From: Carnobacterium sp. CP1
GTDB lineage: Bacteria; Bacillota; Bacilli; Lactobacillales; Carnobacteriaceae
DNA length: 64,000 nucleotides
Reading direction: 5' to 3'
Assembly (NCBI RefSeq): GCF_001483965.1
Contig: NZ_CP010796.1
Coordinates: forward strand, 620,001 to 684,000
Position numbers and translations under genes: made by a program. Shown here in pieces: positions 17,887 through 26,991 of this stretch; positions within the stretch are counted from its first letter, which is position 1; each line of letters starts with the position of its first letter. The notes beneath the pieces are model-generated. The model made no database searches. It saw only the letters and a program-made list of their open reading frames with translations, and was not told the origin of the DNA.

Positions 17887-19143
17887 CTATTGAGGATAAT
17901 ACAATTCCGATACAGCAGAGCTTACTGCCAATTTGACATGTTCATATGTCAACCCGCCTTGGACATACAATGTATAAGGTGGTCTAATCGGACCATCGGC
18001 TGTTAGTTCAATACTTGAGCCTTGGATAAATGTTCCAGCAGCCATGATGACATCATCTTCATAACCAGGCATATAAGCTCCAACCGGAGTCACATGAGCG
18101 TTAATAGGTGAATACTTTTGAATCGTTTGGGCAAATTGGATCATTTTGTCTTTGTCGTTTAATGAAATCATTTGAATCAAATCTGTTCGCGGATCGTTCC
18201 ATTTCGGCGAACTGTCTACTCCGCAGGTTTCCAATAAAGCTGCAGTGTACACCGCGCCTTTTAAAGCCTCTCCAACTGCATGGGGTGCCATGAAAAACCC
18301 TTGGTACATTTCTTGCAGGCTGTATAAAGAAGCCCCTGCTTCACGTCCGATTCCTGGAGAAGTCAAACGGTATCCGCAAGCTTCTATTAAATCTAAACGT
18401 CCTACAATATAGCCGCCTGTTTTAGCTAAACCGCCACCTGGGTTTTTAATCAACGAACCCGCCATTAAATCAGCTCCGACTTCGATAGGCTCTTTTTGTT
18501 CAACAAATTCACCGTAGCAATTGTCTACAAAAATAATCGCTGTTGGATGAACGGTTTTAACAACGTCGATCATCTCCTTGATTTTTTCAATCGTGAAAGA
18601 AGGACGATCAGCGTAACCGCGTGAACGTTGTATGGCAACCACTTTTGGTTTTTTTGTGATTTTTTCTTTGACTGTTTCAAAGTCGACACTACCGTCTTCT
18701 AATAAATCAACGTGGTCATACCCCATTTGATATTCTTTAAAAGACCCAATGCCATTACCGGTTACTCCAACGATTTCCAATAACGTATCATAAGGCGATC
18801 CCGTAATGTACAACAGGTCGTCTCCAGGACGCATCACTCCAAATAAGGCTGTTGCGATAGCATGGGTTCCTGAAATGATCTGCGGTCTTACTAGACCCGC
18901 TTCTGCTTTAAAAACATCAGCATACACTTCTTCCAACACATCACGGCCGTAATCGTCATAACCATAACCGGTCGAAGGCGTAAAGTTTTGTTCTGAAACT
19001 TTTTTATTTCTAAAACTGCTTAATACTTTATTTTGATTGGCCAAAGCAACTTCATGAATCTGCTCATGAACAGGTTTGATTTTTTCCTCAACCATTTTTA
19101 TTTTCTCGATTAATTCGGGTGCATAGTGACTGTTCCAACTCAT
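17887..19143 (-). CDS. YnbB-like PLP enzyme (aluminium-resistance / methionine gamma-lyase family)
   Basis: 418 residues, fold type I PLP enzyme related to cystathionine lyases. The PLP lysine is in GSLIKNPGGGLAKTGGY (about 240-256), and the IIFVDNCYGEFVE segment carries the cofactor aspartate. The family is named for an aluminium-resistance locus, but the substrate is unproven. Its ATG abuts the hflX stop codon with no gap. In Bacillus the order hflX-ynbB-glnR-glnA is conserved, so the synteny supports the identity. Confidence 0.85.
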   Translation of the reverse strand: MSWNSHYAPELIEKIKMVEEKIKPVHEQIHEVALANQNKVLSSFRNKKVSEQNFTPSTGYGYDDYGRDVLEEVYADVFKAEAGLVRPQIISGTHAIATALFGVMRPGDDLLYITGSPYDTLLEIVGVTGNGIGSFKEYQMGYDHVDLLEDGSVDFETVKEKITKKPKVVAIQRSRGYADRPSFTIEKIKEMIDVVKTVHPTAIIFVDNCYGEFVEQKEPIEVGADLMAGSLIKNPGGGLAKTGGYIVGRLDLIEACGYRLTSPGIGREAGASLYSLQEMYQGFFMAPHAVGEALKGAVYTAALLETCGVDSSPKWNDPRTDLIQMISLNDKDKMIQFAQTIQKYSPINAHVTPVGAYMPGYEDDVIMAAGTFIQGSSIELTADGPIRPPYTLYVQGGLTYEHVKLAVSSAVSELYYPQ

Positions 19144-20385
19144 TTAGTGACTCTCTCCAATCCATTTTGACTCTTTATTTGCATAGCCTCTTACAATATA
19201 AACGTTTTTTTCTTCGTCATAGGTTTCTGACAGCAGCAACGTCTCTTGTTTTAAACGAACCAATTTATGGCCTTCTGCTGCGTTTACTTCAATTTGATAA
19301 GGAACCATGATCTCTCTCATATGATTCGTGATTTCTTCCAGTAAAACAGCAATATCCGCAGGTTCTTTAGCTGATATCCATACATTGGGGTATAGGCTTG
19401 GGAAAAACATACCGTCAACCAAATCCTTTTTATTGTAAACTGTCAACATAGGAATATGATCCATTTTTAACTCTTTCAATAGTTGCATAACTGTTTTTTC
19501 ATGCCCAGCCATATTTTCTGCAGAAGAATCTACTACATGCAGCAACAAATCTACATTGCGAGTTTCTTCCAATGTTGACTGAAAAGCTTCAATCAATTCT
19601 GTTGGCAAATCTTGAATAAATCCAACCGTATCTGTTAATGTAACATTCATCCCTGACGGTAAGACTAGTTTGCGAGTCAAAGGATCCAATGTAGCAAACA
19701 ACTGATTTTCTTCATACGTTTCGGCTTGTGTCAATTTGTTTAACAACGTTGATTTTCCAGCATTTGTATACCCCATCAACCCTATCTGGAAGGTCCCGCT
19801 TTCTTTCCGCTGTATACGATTACGGTCACGGTGTTTTTCTGTTTCTTTTAACGTACGTTTGATATCGCTGATTTGATCACGAATATGACGACGATCTGTT
19901 TCTAATTTGGTTTCACCAGGACCTCTAGTTCCGATTCCTCCACCTAAACGCGACAAATTGATTCCTTGTCCAGCTAAACGAGGCAGCATATATTGCAATT
20001 GAGCCAGTTCAACTTGCAGTTTGCCTTCTTTGCTTTGAGCACGCATAGCGAAAATATCTAAAATTAGTTGGATTCGATCAATAATTTTCACATCAATGAC
20101 TTCTTGAATGTTTCGGGTTTGTCCCGGTGTTAATGCATGGTTAAAAATGACGACATCTGCTGCAGACTCTTCAACTAAATGTCCTAACTCTTCCAGTTTG
20201 CCTTTACCTAAAAATGTTCTAGGATCAAAACGCTCTCTTTTTTGAGTCAACTCGCCGACAACTTTTCCTAAAGCTGTCTCTGTCAACTGAGCGAGCTCAT
20301 TTAGTGAATAGGCAAAATCTTGATCTGTTTCGTTTGTTTGAACACCGACAAGCACTACTTTTTCTTGTTCTTTTTTAGTTTCCAT
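19144..20385 (-). CDS. hflX: Ribosome-associated GTPase HflX
   Basis: 413 residues. HflX splits stalled or 100S ribosomes using GTP. The N-terminal nucleotide-binding domain is followed by the GGIGTRGPGETKLETDRR motif (about 148-165) and a G domain with GYTNAGKSTLLN (G1), DTVGFI (G3) and NKKD (G4). It lies 9 nt after miaA and directly abuts the ynbB-like gene; hfq, which often sits between miaA and hflX, is absent. Confidence 0.95.
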   Translation of the reverse strand: METKKEQEKVVLVGVQTNETDQDFAYSLNELAQLTETALGKVVGELTQKRERFDPRTFLGKGKLEELGHLVEESAADVVIFNHALTPGQTRNIQEVIDVKIIDRIQLILDIFAMRAQSKEGKLQVELAQLQYMLPRLAGQGINLSRLGGGIGTRGPGETKLETDRRHIRDQISDIKRTLKETEKHRDRNRIQRKESGTFQIGLMGYTNAGKSTLLNKLTQAETYEENQLFATLDPLTRKLVLPSGMNVTLTDTVGFIQDLPTELIEAFQSTLEETRNVDLLLHVVDSSAENMAGHEKTVMQLLKELKMDHIPMLTVYNKKDLVDGMFFPSLYPNVWISAKEPADIAVLLEEITNHMREIMVPYQIEVNAAEGHKLVRLKQETLLLSETYDEEKNVYIVRGYANKESKWIGESH

Positions 20386-20394
20386 CGTTACATC

Positions 20395-21348
20395 CTACCT
20401 CTCTAGTGTAGTTTGATTTAAAAATTGCTGGACTTCCTCAATGAGATCTTTTTCAGATTCGGGACGTTCCACTAAATTCCACCATTCAACATCTTTCATT
20501 CGGTTTCTGAACCAAGTGAATTGACGCTTAGCATACCGCCTGGAATTCTGTTGGATGGATTCTACAACTGACGAAACTGTTCCTTCTCCATTAAAATAAG
20601 GCAGCCATTCTTTATAGCCTATGCCGCGCATTGCTTGAGCTTCTTGCAATCCTTGTTCAACTAACCAACGTGCTTCTGTTTCCAATCCTTGATCGATCAT
20701 CTCTTCCACCCGCTTATTGATGCGTTTATAGAGAAGCGCTCGATCGGTGGTCAATCCGATAATTTTTGCGTCATATAAAGGTTCTTTTGTTTCACGTTCG
20801 TTTTGCGAAGCAGAAAAAGGACGACCAGTAACATGAAGGACTTCCAGAGCACGAATGACTCGTCTGACATTATTAACATGAATATTCTCGGCTGCGATGG
20901 GATCTGCTTTTTTTAGTTCTTCCCACACATAAAGCGAGCCATGTTCTGCAGCTTCTGCTTCTTTTTCAGCCCGAAACATTCCATCATTTTCTCCTTTTCC
21001 GCCAAAACTCACATCATACAATAAAGATTCCATGTATAAGCCCGTTCCGCCAACAATAATCGGGACCTTGCCTTTAGCACTGATTTCTTGGATCAAGCAT
21101 CTAGCTCTTTTTTGAAAGTCGGAAACAGTGTAATTTTCTGCAGCTGAAACTTCATCGATCAAGTAGTGAGGAATTCCAGACCGTTCTGTTAAAGTTGCTT
21201 TTGCTGTTCCGATATCTAACTGTTTATAAATTTGCATTGAATCGCCACTGATGATTTCGCCATCAAACCGTTTGGCTAATGCAATGCTTAAACTTGTTTT
21301 GCCAACAGCTGTTGGTCCTACAATAACGATAATTTTCGGTTTAGTCAC
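20395..21348 (-). CDS. miaA: tRNA dimethylallyltransferase
   Basis: 317 residues. It adds dimethylallyl to A37 of tRNAs reading UNN codons. GPTAVGKTSLSI is the P-loop, SGDSMQIYKQLDIGTAK the substrate loop, GGTGLY at about 100, and TWFRNRM near the C-terminus, all characteristic. The GTG at 21348 (in context AAGGAG, 6 nt spacing) fits both the Shine-Dalgarno and the family length better than the ATG 10 codons upstream, which lies inside the end of the preceding gene. First of the miaA-hflX-ynbB set, possibly cotranscribed with the phosphodiesterase upstream. Confidence 0.92.
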   Translation of the reverse strand: MTKPKIIVIVGPTAVGKTSLSIALAKRFDGEIISGDSMQIYKQLDIGTAKATLTERSGIPHYLIDEVSAAENYTVSDFQKRARCLIQEISAKGKVPIIVGGTGLYMESLLYDVSFGGKGENDGMFRAEKEAEAAEHGSLYVWEELKKADPIAAENIHVNNVRRVIRALEVLHVTGRPFSASQNERETKEPLYDAKIIGLTTDRALLYKRINKRVEEMIDQGLETEARWLVEQGLQEAQAMRGIGYKEWLPYFNGEGTVSSVVESIQQNSRRYAKRQFTWFRNRMKDVEWWNLVERPESEKDLIEEVQQFLNQTTLER

Positions 21349-21365
21349 AATATTCTCCTTTGTTT

Positions 21366-22103
21366 CTATGATTGCCATTTTTCTCGAATTGCGAGAGCTT
21401 TTGCTGGGTAATCAGTGATAACACCATATGTTCTTTTACTGAAACAGTAGTCCAAGTCATGGCTATGATTGACGGTCCAAGGACGAGTAGGGATTTTTGG
21501 TACATTGGACTCGCTGATTTCTCGAAGCCATGTTAATTTTGGGTGCCACATAGTGACGAGAAACCGATTATCCAATATTTCTATCGCCCCTTCACTTTGT
21601 TCAAACAGTAAAGCTATTTTATTGGATTGGTCCAATTTTTTCACACGTCTAAGAGTTTGATAATTAAAACTTGAATATTCAATAGCGAACGGCCAATTTT
21701 GTCGGCAAACCAGTTCCATCACTTTTTCTTCGATACCTGGATAAGGGTATTTATTTGTTTTGAACTCAATATTTAATACACCAGTATACTGATAGCTGTT
21801 CAATAAATCAAAAACTTCTTGCAAACTAGGAATACGGCTAAATGCGTATTCCGAAGCAAACCAACTGCCCGCATCCAAAGTTTTTAATTCTTGTAAAGTA
21901 AACTCACCTACCAAACCATGGCCATCACTCGTCCGGTCTACTGTTTCATCATGGATCACCACAAGTTCTTGATCTCCACTCAGTTGGACATCTAATTCAA
22001 TTCCGTCACTTCCTGCTTTTAAAGCTTCTTCAAAAGCAGGAAGTGTATTTTCAGGATGTGTTCCTTTACTGCCTCTATGAGCGATAACTTCTGTTCTTCT
22101 CAT
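21366..22103 (-). CDS. Glycerophosphodiester phosphodiesterase
   Basis: 245 residues, GDPD TIM-barrel. It hydrolyses glycerophosphodiesters to glycerol-3-phosphate and an alcohol. The catalytic HRGSKGTHPENT is near the N-terminus and IELDVQLSGDQELVVIHDETVDRTSDG supplies the metal and base residues. No signal peptide, so intracellular (UgpQ-like). ATG 22103 follows TGGAGG; a start 7 codons upstream is less well placed. It lies just before miaA. Confidence 0.9.
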   Translation of the reverse strand: MRRTEVIAHRGSKGTHPENTLPAFEEALKAGSDGIELDVQLSGDQELVVIHDETVDRTSDGHGLVGEFTLQELKTLDAGSWFASEYAFSRIPSLQEVFDLLNSYQYTGVLNIEFKTNKYPYPGIEEKVMELVCRQNWPFAIEYSSFNYQTLRRVKKLDQSNKIALLFEQSEGAIEILDNRFLVTMWHPKLTWLREISESNVPKIPTRPWTVNHSHDLDYCFSKRTYGVITDYPAKALAIREKWQS

Positions 22104-22257
22104 TAAAACACCTCCACTTACCAACGATAACGTTTTTATTATAACATATTCATAGAATGAACCGTTATTGTCGACTGTTAAGGCAAACGTATTTTCCTCG
22201 TATTTTTAAGTGAAATAGCGTAAAATAAACTATATCAAAGGAACGGAGGTGTGTCAG

Positions 22258-22488
22258 ATGTATCTAACGCTTGAAGAAACTGCAGAATATCTGGATCTCA
22301 CGATTTCAGAGGTCTATCGCCTTGTTCGTGAAAAACAAATCCGTACCGTATCCGATGGTGAAAATCTATTGGTCAATAAAGAACAATTTAATCTTTACTT
22401 TAAAGCTTTAGAAAAATATAAAGCTGAGTTGCAGGATTATTTAAATGAAACCTTACCCGAAGACAGCGACATTAAAGATGAAGACTGA
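22258..22488 (+). CDS. Small helix-turn-helix (excisionase-type) protein
   Basis: 76 residues. The N-terminus MYLTLEETAEYLDLTISEVYRLV is a winged-helix/MerR-like motif as in excisionase-family (helix_turn_helix_17) domains, followed by a lysine-rich middle and an acidic tail. The ATG at 22258 lies 8 nt after GGAGG; the GTG at 22249 overlaps that site. It is divergent from the phosphodiesterase. No integrase or phage gene is nearby, so despite the excisionase label this is more likely a small chromosomal regulator. Target unknown. Confidence 0.75.
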   Translation: MYLTLEETAEYLDLTISEVYRLVREKQIRTVSDGENLLVNKEQFNLYFKALEKYKAELQDYLNETLPEDSDIKDED

Positions 22489-22525
22489 CCTGATTTTTAG
22501 TAATAGAATTTTTTCGAAAAATGCA

Positions 22526-22567
22526 TAAAAAAATTCGCCTCTTCACTTAGCAGGCGAATTTTTTATG
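22526..22567. terminator. Bidirectional intrinsic terminator
   Basis: AAAAAATTCGCCT and AGGCGAATTTTTT arms, between the convergent HTH gene and the rhodanese-like gene. Confidence 0.9.
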
Positions 22568-22570
22568 CTG

Positions 22571-22963
22571 TTATTTTTTCTTAACTTTGCCGGTCCAATC
22601 ACGGTAACCGCCTTTCAAACGATACAACTCTTCATAGCCTGCTTTACGCAATTTAACTGCAGCACGCCCACTTAAAGCTTTATTGTGGTCATAAAGATAA
22701 ACAGGTTGATCTTTTCTGATCTCAACCATTCTCGTTTTAAACAAAGAAAAAGGAATATTTCGAGCACCTAGAATATGGCCAGCATCAAAATCAGCTTTCT
22801 CACGAACATCAATCAATTGAACTTTCCGCATATTTTTTTTGAATTCTTCTTCTGTTAATTCAACTGCAGCACGTTTGCGGTTAAAGTATTGATACAGTTC
22901 GTAACCGCCCCATCCTATAATAATGATCAATAAAATTGTATTTAATAGTACATTTCCATTCAA
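22571..22963 (-). CDS. Membrane-anchored rhodanese-like protein (YqhL type), catalytic Cys missing
   Basis: 130 residues: one N-terminal membrane helix (about 5-21) then a rhodanese domain with VQLIDVREKADFDAGHI and RNIPFSLF. The active-site loop reads YLYDHNKALSGRA where an active rhodanese has Cys, so sulfurtransferase activity is unlikely; this is usual for the YqhL group. The start is a TTG at 22963 because GGGG lies 9 nt before it; the frame extends 16 codons further without a site. It lies 99 nt after the YqgU-like gene, in a block matching the Bacillus yqg region. Function unknown. Confidence 0.82.
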   Translation of the reverse strand: MNGNVLLNTILLIIIIGWGGYELYQYFNRKRAAVELTEEEFKKNMRKVQLIDVREKADFDAGHILGARNIPFSLFKTRMVEIRKDQPVYLYDHNKALSGRAAVKLRKAGYEELYRLKGGYRDWTGKVKKK

Positions 22964-23062
22964 TTCAAAATGCCCCTCTCTTCTCGTACTCACATGAATA
23001 ATTGTACACAAGAAGAAAGCATTTTACTAGCATTTTTTTATAAAGCTTGTTTTCTAAGATCC

Positions 23063-24172
23063 TTAAGGGGTCTCCATTGGAATCAAAGGATAGACTTTCT
23101 TTTGTTCTAAATCAATAATATACTCAAAACGCCAACCATACAAACTGTATCGACCATTTCCAGCAATGCTGATGGGTGCATTATCCGGCACATCGACGAT
23201 TGGTTCAATTTTTCGCGTATCAAAATTTAGTTTACCAAATTCAAATTCACCTGTTTCTAACTCTAATTGAGTTGGCTCTTTGGCAAATACTCCATAAATA
23301 GCTTCTTTTCTGCCTGATTGTGTCAAATAAGGAAAAACTAAACGTTCATTCATTGAAACCTTTGGTACGGTAATGAATCCTTTATCGACCATAAATGGAT
23401 ACTGACGAGTTAAAAGCAACTCGTTTTTGCTGAAATCAGATGGTGAAAATGTGACGAACGTGTCATTGCTTAAGAAGAAGCCAGAAACTTGATTCCGAAT
23501 CCGCGTCACCTCATCGTTACGAATATCGCCCATATACAATTCCCCTGTTTTCAATAAAAAGTCTCCAGTATTATCCACATATAAATAAAGGTTCTCAGAA
23601 TACCAAATCGGCGTTAATGAATTCGATTTGATGTCTTTTAATTGATTTGTCTCAATGTCCCATTTTTGAACAACCATTTCTTCTTCCCATTGATAATAAG
23701 ATATAAATAATTGATTTTGTTCTACTGGGTTCCATTGAACATTTAAATACCCATTCGTTTCAATTGCTAATTTTTGCTGCTCTTCTCCAGCTAAATTAAT
23801 AATACGCAATTCTCCGCCAGCTTCACCAGCAACTTGAATAAAAATTTGCTGTTTATTCTCAGAGATGGCTGCGGTCAAAATAATACTACCAGCTTCGTAT
23901 ATCGGGGTCAATTTACCGGAAAAAAGATTAAATCGATACAATGTATCAGCATTCATTTCTCCAGCATGCACCAGTATTTCTTCATCAGAAAGCCAACCGA
24001 TGACTTTTCTGAAACTTTCATAAGATATTGGAAGTTCATGATAAACATGTTCTTCTTCTGCTTTGCCAGTCTCTTTAGGGTGCTCTTTGCTACAGCTCCC
24101 CAAAAATAAAACGGCAGCAAAAAGCAGCACGAATATTCCAATTCCAATGGTTTTTGGTACTTTTTTTCTCAT
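23063..24172 (-). CDS. YqgU-like lipoprotein, predicted beta-propeller
   Basis: 369 residues. A signal peptide with lipobox (FLGSC, Cys about 27) marks it as a membrane-anchored lipoprotein on the outer face. The rest is rich in short strands with repeated W/Y-containing segments, consistent with the six-bladed propeller predicted for YqgU-like proteins. It sits next to glcK, yqgQ and the rhomboid gene as in Bacillus. No enzyme motif is seen. Role unknown; substrate binding or envelope assembly are guesses. Confidence 0.78.
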   Translation of the reverse strand: MRKKVPKTIGIGIFVLLFAAVLFLGSCSKEHPKETGKAEEEHVYHELPISYESFRKVIGWLSDEEILVHAGEMNADTLYRFNLFSGKLTPIYEAGSIILTAAISENKQQIFIQVAGEAGGELRIINLAGEEQQKLAIETNGYLNVQWNPVEQNQLFISYYQWEEEMVVQKWDIETNQLKDIKSNSLTPIWYSENLYLYVDNTGDFLLKTGELYMGDIRNDEVTRIRNQVSGFFLSNDTFVTFSPSDFSKNELLLTRQYPFMVDKGFITVPKVSMNERLVFPYLTQSGRKEAIYGVFAKEPTQLELETGEFEFGKLNFDTRKIEPIVDVPDNAPISIAGNGRYSLYGWRFEYIIDLEQKKVYPLIPMETP

Positions 24173-24474
24173 TTCATCACCTTATATTTTCGGTTGTTAT
24201 CAGTTGAGTTGATACTGTCTACCCCTTTTCTAATCTTATTACTGTAGCTAATTATACCATAGGAATTTTTCTTTAGCATTTTTTAGCTATTCTCAAAACA
24301 GCTCTAATCAGTATTATCTTATTTTTTATCCAGTAAAAGAGTGCTTTTTCTCTATAGTAAATAAATGAGCCGCTTAAAGATAACTTTTCCTGTTTCTAAC
24401 TAGAACCAGCAAATACAAAGTAAAAAAGAGAAACCCTAATGGTTTTAGGGTTTCTCTCCATTTCTTATCTTAAT
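24173..24474. other. Intergenic gap before the YqgU-like gene
   Basis: About 300 bases, AT-rich. I see no gene; it holds the glcK terminator at its right end and presumably the promoter of the YqgU-like gene at its left. Confidence 0.5.
24422..24458 (-). terminator. Intrinsic terminator after glcK
   Basis: AGAGAAACCCTAA and TTTAGGGTTTCTCT arms; on the minus strand followed by TTTTTTA. Confidence 0.9.
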
Positions 24475-25461
24475 TTAGTCGGCTGCTTCAACTTGTTTAG
24501 CCACGATTCCTTTAATTAACGAGCTAGCGCCTATTACGCCTGCATCATTACCCAATTGTGCCAAACGTATTTTACAACTGTCGCGAACCGTCGGGAAAGT
24601 AAAGGTGTTGAAGTAATCTTGTACTTGATCTGTTAAAAATTCTCCGGCATTGGATACGCCTCCGCCAATAACAATCGTAGAAGGATTAAGAATATTCGCG
24701 ATATTGCCACAAGCCAAACCTAGATAAAAAGCTACTTTATCGATCACATGAACTGCTAAAGCATCCTTTTGTTTAGCAAATTCAAACACATCTTTTGCGG
24801 TTACCAGCTGTCCATCATCGACCATAACTTTCAAGTTTGATTCGCCAGCGTACTCCTCAGCATAATCTCTCGCTAAGCGGACAACTCCTGTTGCGCTAGC
24901 CACTGTTTCAAGACATCCTTTTTTACCACAGGTACAGTCATATCCATTTGGTTCGACCGTTATGTGTCCAACTTCTCCAGCGGCGCCTGCAGCTCCATGC
25001 AGCAAGTGTCCCTCTGCTACGATTCCGCCCCCCACACCAGTGCCTAAGGTTAGAAACGCCATATCATCTTCATTTTCTCCAGCGCCTTTCCAGCGTTCTC
25101 CAAGAGCGGCAACATTGGCATCATTATCTATGGCAAAAGGAATTCCTGTGCCACTTTCAATCAGTTGTTTTACCGGTTGCAACGTTTTCCAGTTTAAATT
25201 GTAAGCCCCAATAACCGTACCTTTTTCGCGATCGACCGTTCCTGGCGACCCCATGCCAATACCGATAAAATCGGCTGCCGACATTCCAAATCGTTCAATG
25301 TGTTCATTGATAGATGCGACGATCGCTGGCACTATTTTTGCACCTTCATCGGAAATATCGGTTATGATGCTCCATTTTTGTTGAATTTCACCGGTTTCTG
25401 TCAATACCGCAAATTTTACTGTTGTTCCGCCTAAATCAATCCCAATTAATTTCTTTGACAT
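24475..25461 (-). CDS. glcK: Glucokinase, ROK family
   Basis: 328 residues. It phosphorylates glucose with ATP. Motifs: LIGIDLGGTTVKFAV (phosphate 1), the DNDANVAALGE segment with the catalytic Asp, LGTGVGGGI, and the ROK zinc motif CTCGKKGCLE (about 172-181). There is no N-terminal helix-turn-helix, so it is an enzyme and not a ROK repressor. The ATG at 25461 follows GGAGG. It lies 22 nt after yqgQ, in the conserved rhomboid-yqgQ-glcK order. Confidence 0.95.
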   Translation of the reverse strand: MSKKLIGIDLGGTTVKFAVLTETGEIQQKWSIITDISDEGAKIVPAIVASINEHIERFGMSAADFIGIGMGSPGTVDREKGTVIGAYNLNWKTLQPVKQLIESGTGIPFAIDNDANVAALGERWKGAGENEDDMAFLTLGTGVGGGIVAEGHLLHGAAGAAGEVGHITVEPNGYDCTCGKKGCLETVASATGVVRLARDYAEEYAGESNLKVMVDDGQLVTAKDVFEFAKQKDALAVHVIDKVAFYLGLACGNIANILNPSTIVIGGGVSNAGEFLTDQVQDYFNTFTFPTVRDSCKIRLAQLGNDAGVIGASSLIKGIVAKQVEAAD

Positions 25462-25483
25462 GTACTTCTTCCTCCAACACTGC

Positions 25484-25699
25484 TTATTTTTTCGTCTGAT
25501 TTTCTTTTGATTCTTCAACTCGATGTTCTTGTTTAAGAATCAAAAGGGCTGTCATATATTCATCATTTTCAATTAAGCCTTGCTCATGAATTTTTTTCAA
25601 TTCAATCAACATCAACTCAATATCCCATAACCGTTTTCCTACATAAATAAAAATACCGTAACGTTTTAACAGCTGTTGCACATCATACATTGTTTTCAC
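25484..25699 (-). CDS. yqgQ: YqgQ family protein
   Basis: 71 residues matching the YqgQ (DUF910) family: MYDVQQLLKRYGIFIYVGKRLWDIELM is its signature start. The family folds as a small helical bundle, proposed to bind single-stranded nucleic acid, but no function is proven. It is placed between the rhomboid protease and glcK, as in Bacillus. The lysine-rich C-terminus is not conserved in the family. Confidence 0.9.
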   Translation of the reverse strand: MKTMYDVQQLLKRYGIFIYVGKRLWDIELMLIELKKIHEQGLIENDEYMTALLILKQEHRVEESKENQTKK

Positions 25700-25717
25700 G
25701 CACTCACCACCTATTGA

Positions 25718-26416
25718 TCAAAAAAGAAATCGAGTTCTCACGTAACCTATGACTAGGAGTAAAATCACCATGACAAGAAAAAGTCCGCCAAATTGCAAAC
25801 GACGTTTTTTCCAACGCGGTAATGGATCTATCGTACTGATAGCCGTTGCTAACAAATAACCTCCTGCAAGTCCGCCAATATGCCCTGCCAAATCAATAGA
25901 AGAATCAAAAACACCAAAGACTAAATTAATTAAAACCAACAACATAAAGTTTTTTGACATCTGCTGAATAGCTGGATTATTAGGGTAGGTTTTCCCTAAC
26001 ATTAGAGCGGCTCCGAACAGTCCAAATATAGCGGTGCTGGCTCCTGCAGAAATAGCATTATTAAAAGCAAAACTAGCTGCATTTCCAGCAAATCCGCTTA
26101 ATAGATAAATCAATCCAAAACGCCAATGACCAAAAATACTTTCCAGTTGAATTCCTAGATAGTATAAAATAATTGAATTGAGTAAAAGGTGCATCCAACC
26201 AATATGCAGAAACATCGGCGTAAATAAACGCCACCAATCTCCTAAAACAATAAAAGGATTAAATTTTGCACCGTATTCAATCAACGTATGGGTATTCGTA
26301 CTGCCCCCGTTAAAGGTCATTAAGATAAACAGTAAAATTTGAAGGCCTAAAAAGGCATATGTCAAAAGCGGCTGCTTAAAAAAACGTTTTATTTTCATTT
26401 CCGTTTGGTAATCCAA
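25718..26416 (-). CDS. Rhomboid family intramembrane serine protease
   Basis: 232 residues with about six to seven membrane helices. The catalytic serine is in GASTAIFG (about 125-132) and the histidine in GHIGGLAGGYL (about 178-188). The WWRLFTPMFLHIGWMHLLLN segment is the L1-loop signature. It resembles the membrane part of Bacillus GluP/YqgP but lacks its soluble domain. Start: TTG at 26416 with GGAG 8 nt upstream. Substrates unknown. Confidence 0.9.
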   Translation of the reverse strand: MDYQTEMKIKRFFKQPLLTYAFLGLQILLFILMTFNGGSTNTHTLIEYGAKFNPFIVLGDWWRLFTPMFLHIGWMHLLLNSIILYYLGIQLESIFGHWRFGLIYLLSGFAGNAASFAFNNAISAGASTAIFGLFGAALMLGKTYPNNPAIQQMSKNFMLLVLINLVFGVFDSSIDLAGHIGGLAGGYLLATAISTIDPLPRWKKRRLQFGGLFLVMVILLLVIGYVRTRFLF

Positions 26417-26570
26417 TTGATCAACTCCATTCTCGTCTTATTGTATCTTTTAACTAAAAAATAAAAGCGTAGCGCTATTTTTTAATTATAGCATAAAACA
26501 AGCCTGTTCACGGTAACAAAAAGAAAAGGGCTGCAGTCGATGCTCAATGTATCTTCCGTTTTCAGCAAAC

Positions 26571-26598
26571 AAAAAAAGCCAGCTGCAAAGCTGACTCT
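26571..26598 (-). terminator. Intrinsic terminator after the 102-aa gene
   Basis: AGtCAGCT and AGCTGgCT arms, followed on the minus strand by TTTTTTT. Confidence 0.75.
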
Positions 26599-26603
26599 TT
26601 ACC

Positions 26604-26912
26604 TTATTCCATATTATCAATATTTTCACTTAAATCTTGAATCGCTTCCAAATTATGCTCTGCTCGTTCTTTATCTTCCTGTTGTTCCGATAAAGTAAAC
26701 AGTTCATCTTTTGATAGTGCGAACGGTGTCGAGATAGAAACAACTTGTAAAGGATTCACGTAAACAGCTTCACCTTGTTTATTTTTTATCAAAATTAAAC
26801 GGTTATCCAGTACACCCTCTTCTGTGCTCACTTGCTCAATAAAGGCTCTTTGAGACATGTTGATTCTTAGAGACTGTCCATTGCTAAAAAACACTTCACA
26901 TACATCATCCAT
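26604..26912 (-). CDS. Hypothetical protein (102 aa)
   Basis: 102 residues, soluble. The first 60 residues (EVFFSNGQSLRINMS... through VYVNPLQVVSIS) look like a compact beta-rich domain of the small Sm/PH-like kind, and the last 35 are highly acidic and probably disordered. I do not recognise the family. It lies 79 nt downstream of the cyclo-ligase on the same strand and is followed by a terminator, so it probably closes that transcript. No motif suggests a reaction. Confidence 0.7.
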   Translation of the reverse strand: MDDVCEVFFSNGQSLRINMSQRAFIEQVSTEEGVLDNRLILIKNKQGEAVYVNPLQVVSISTPFALSKDELFTLSEQQEDKERAEHNLEAIQDLSENIDNME

Positions 26913-26991
26913 TTACAAAACCGCCCTTTCTCTTATTACTAGGAGTATACCAAAGGAACGTTTAGACACCAAACAGAATGAATTCTAAAAA

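Noticed and set aside
22258-22488. Excisionase-like protein as evidence of a prophage
   Set aside because: No integrase, repressor or phage gene lies nearby and the gene is flanked by conserved housekeeping genes.
24948-25214. 88- and 80-residue plus-strand reading frames inside glcK
   Set aside because: They are antisense to a strongly conserved ROK kinase, have Leu/Pro/Cys-rich low-complexity sequence and no ribosome binding site.
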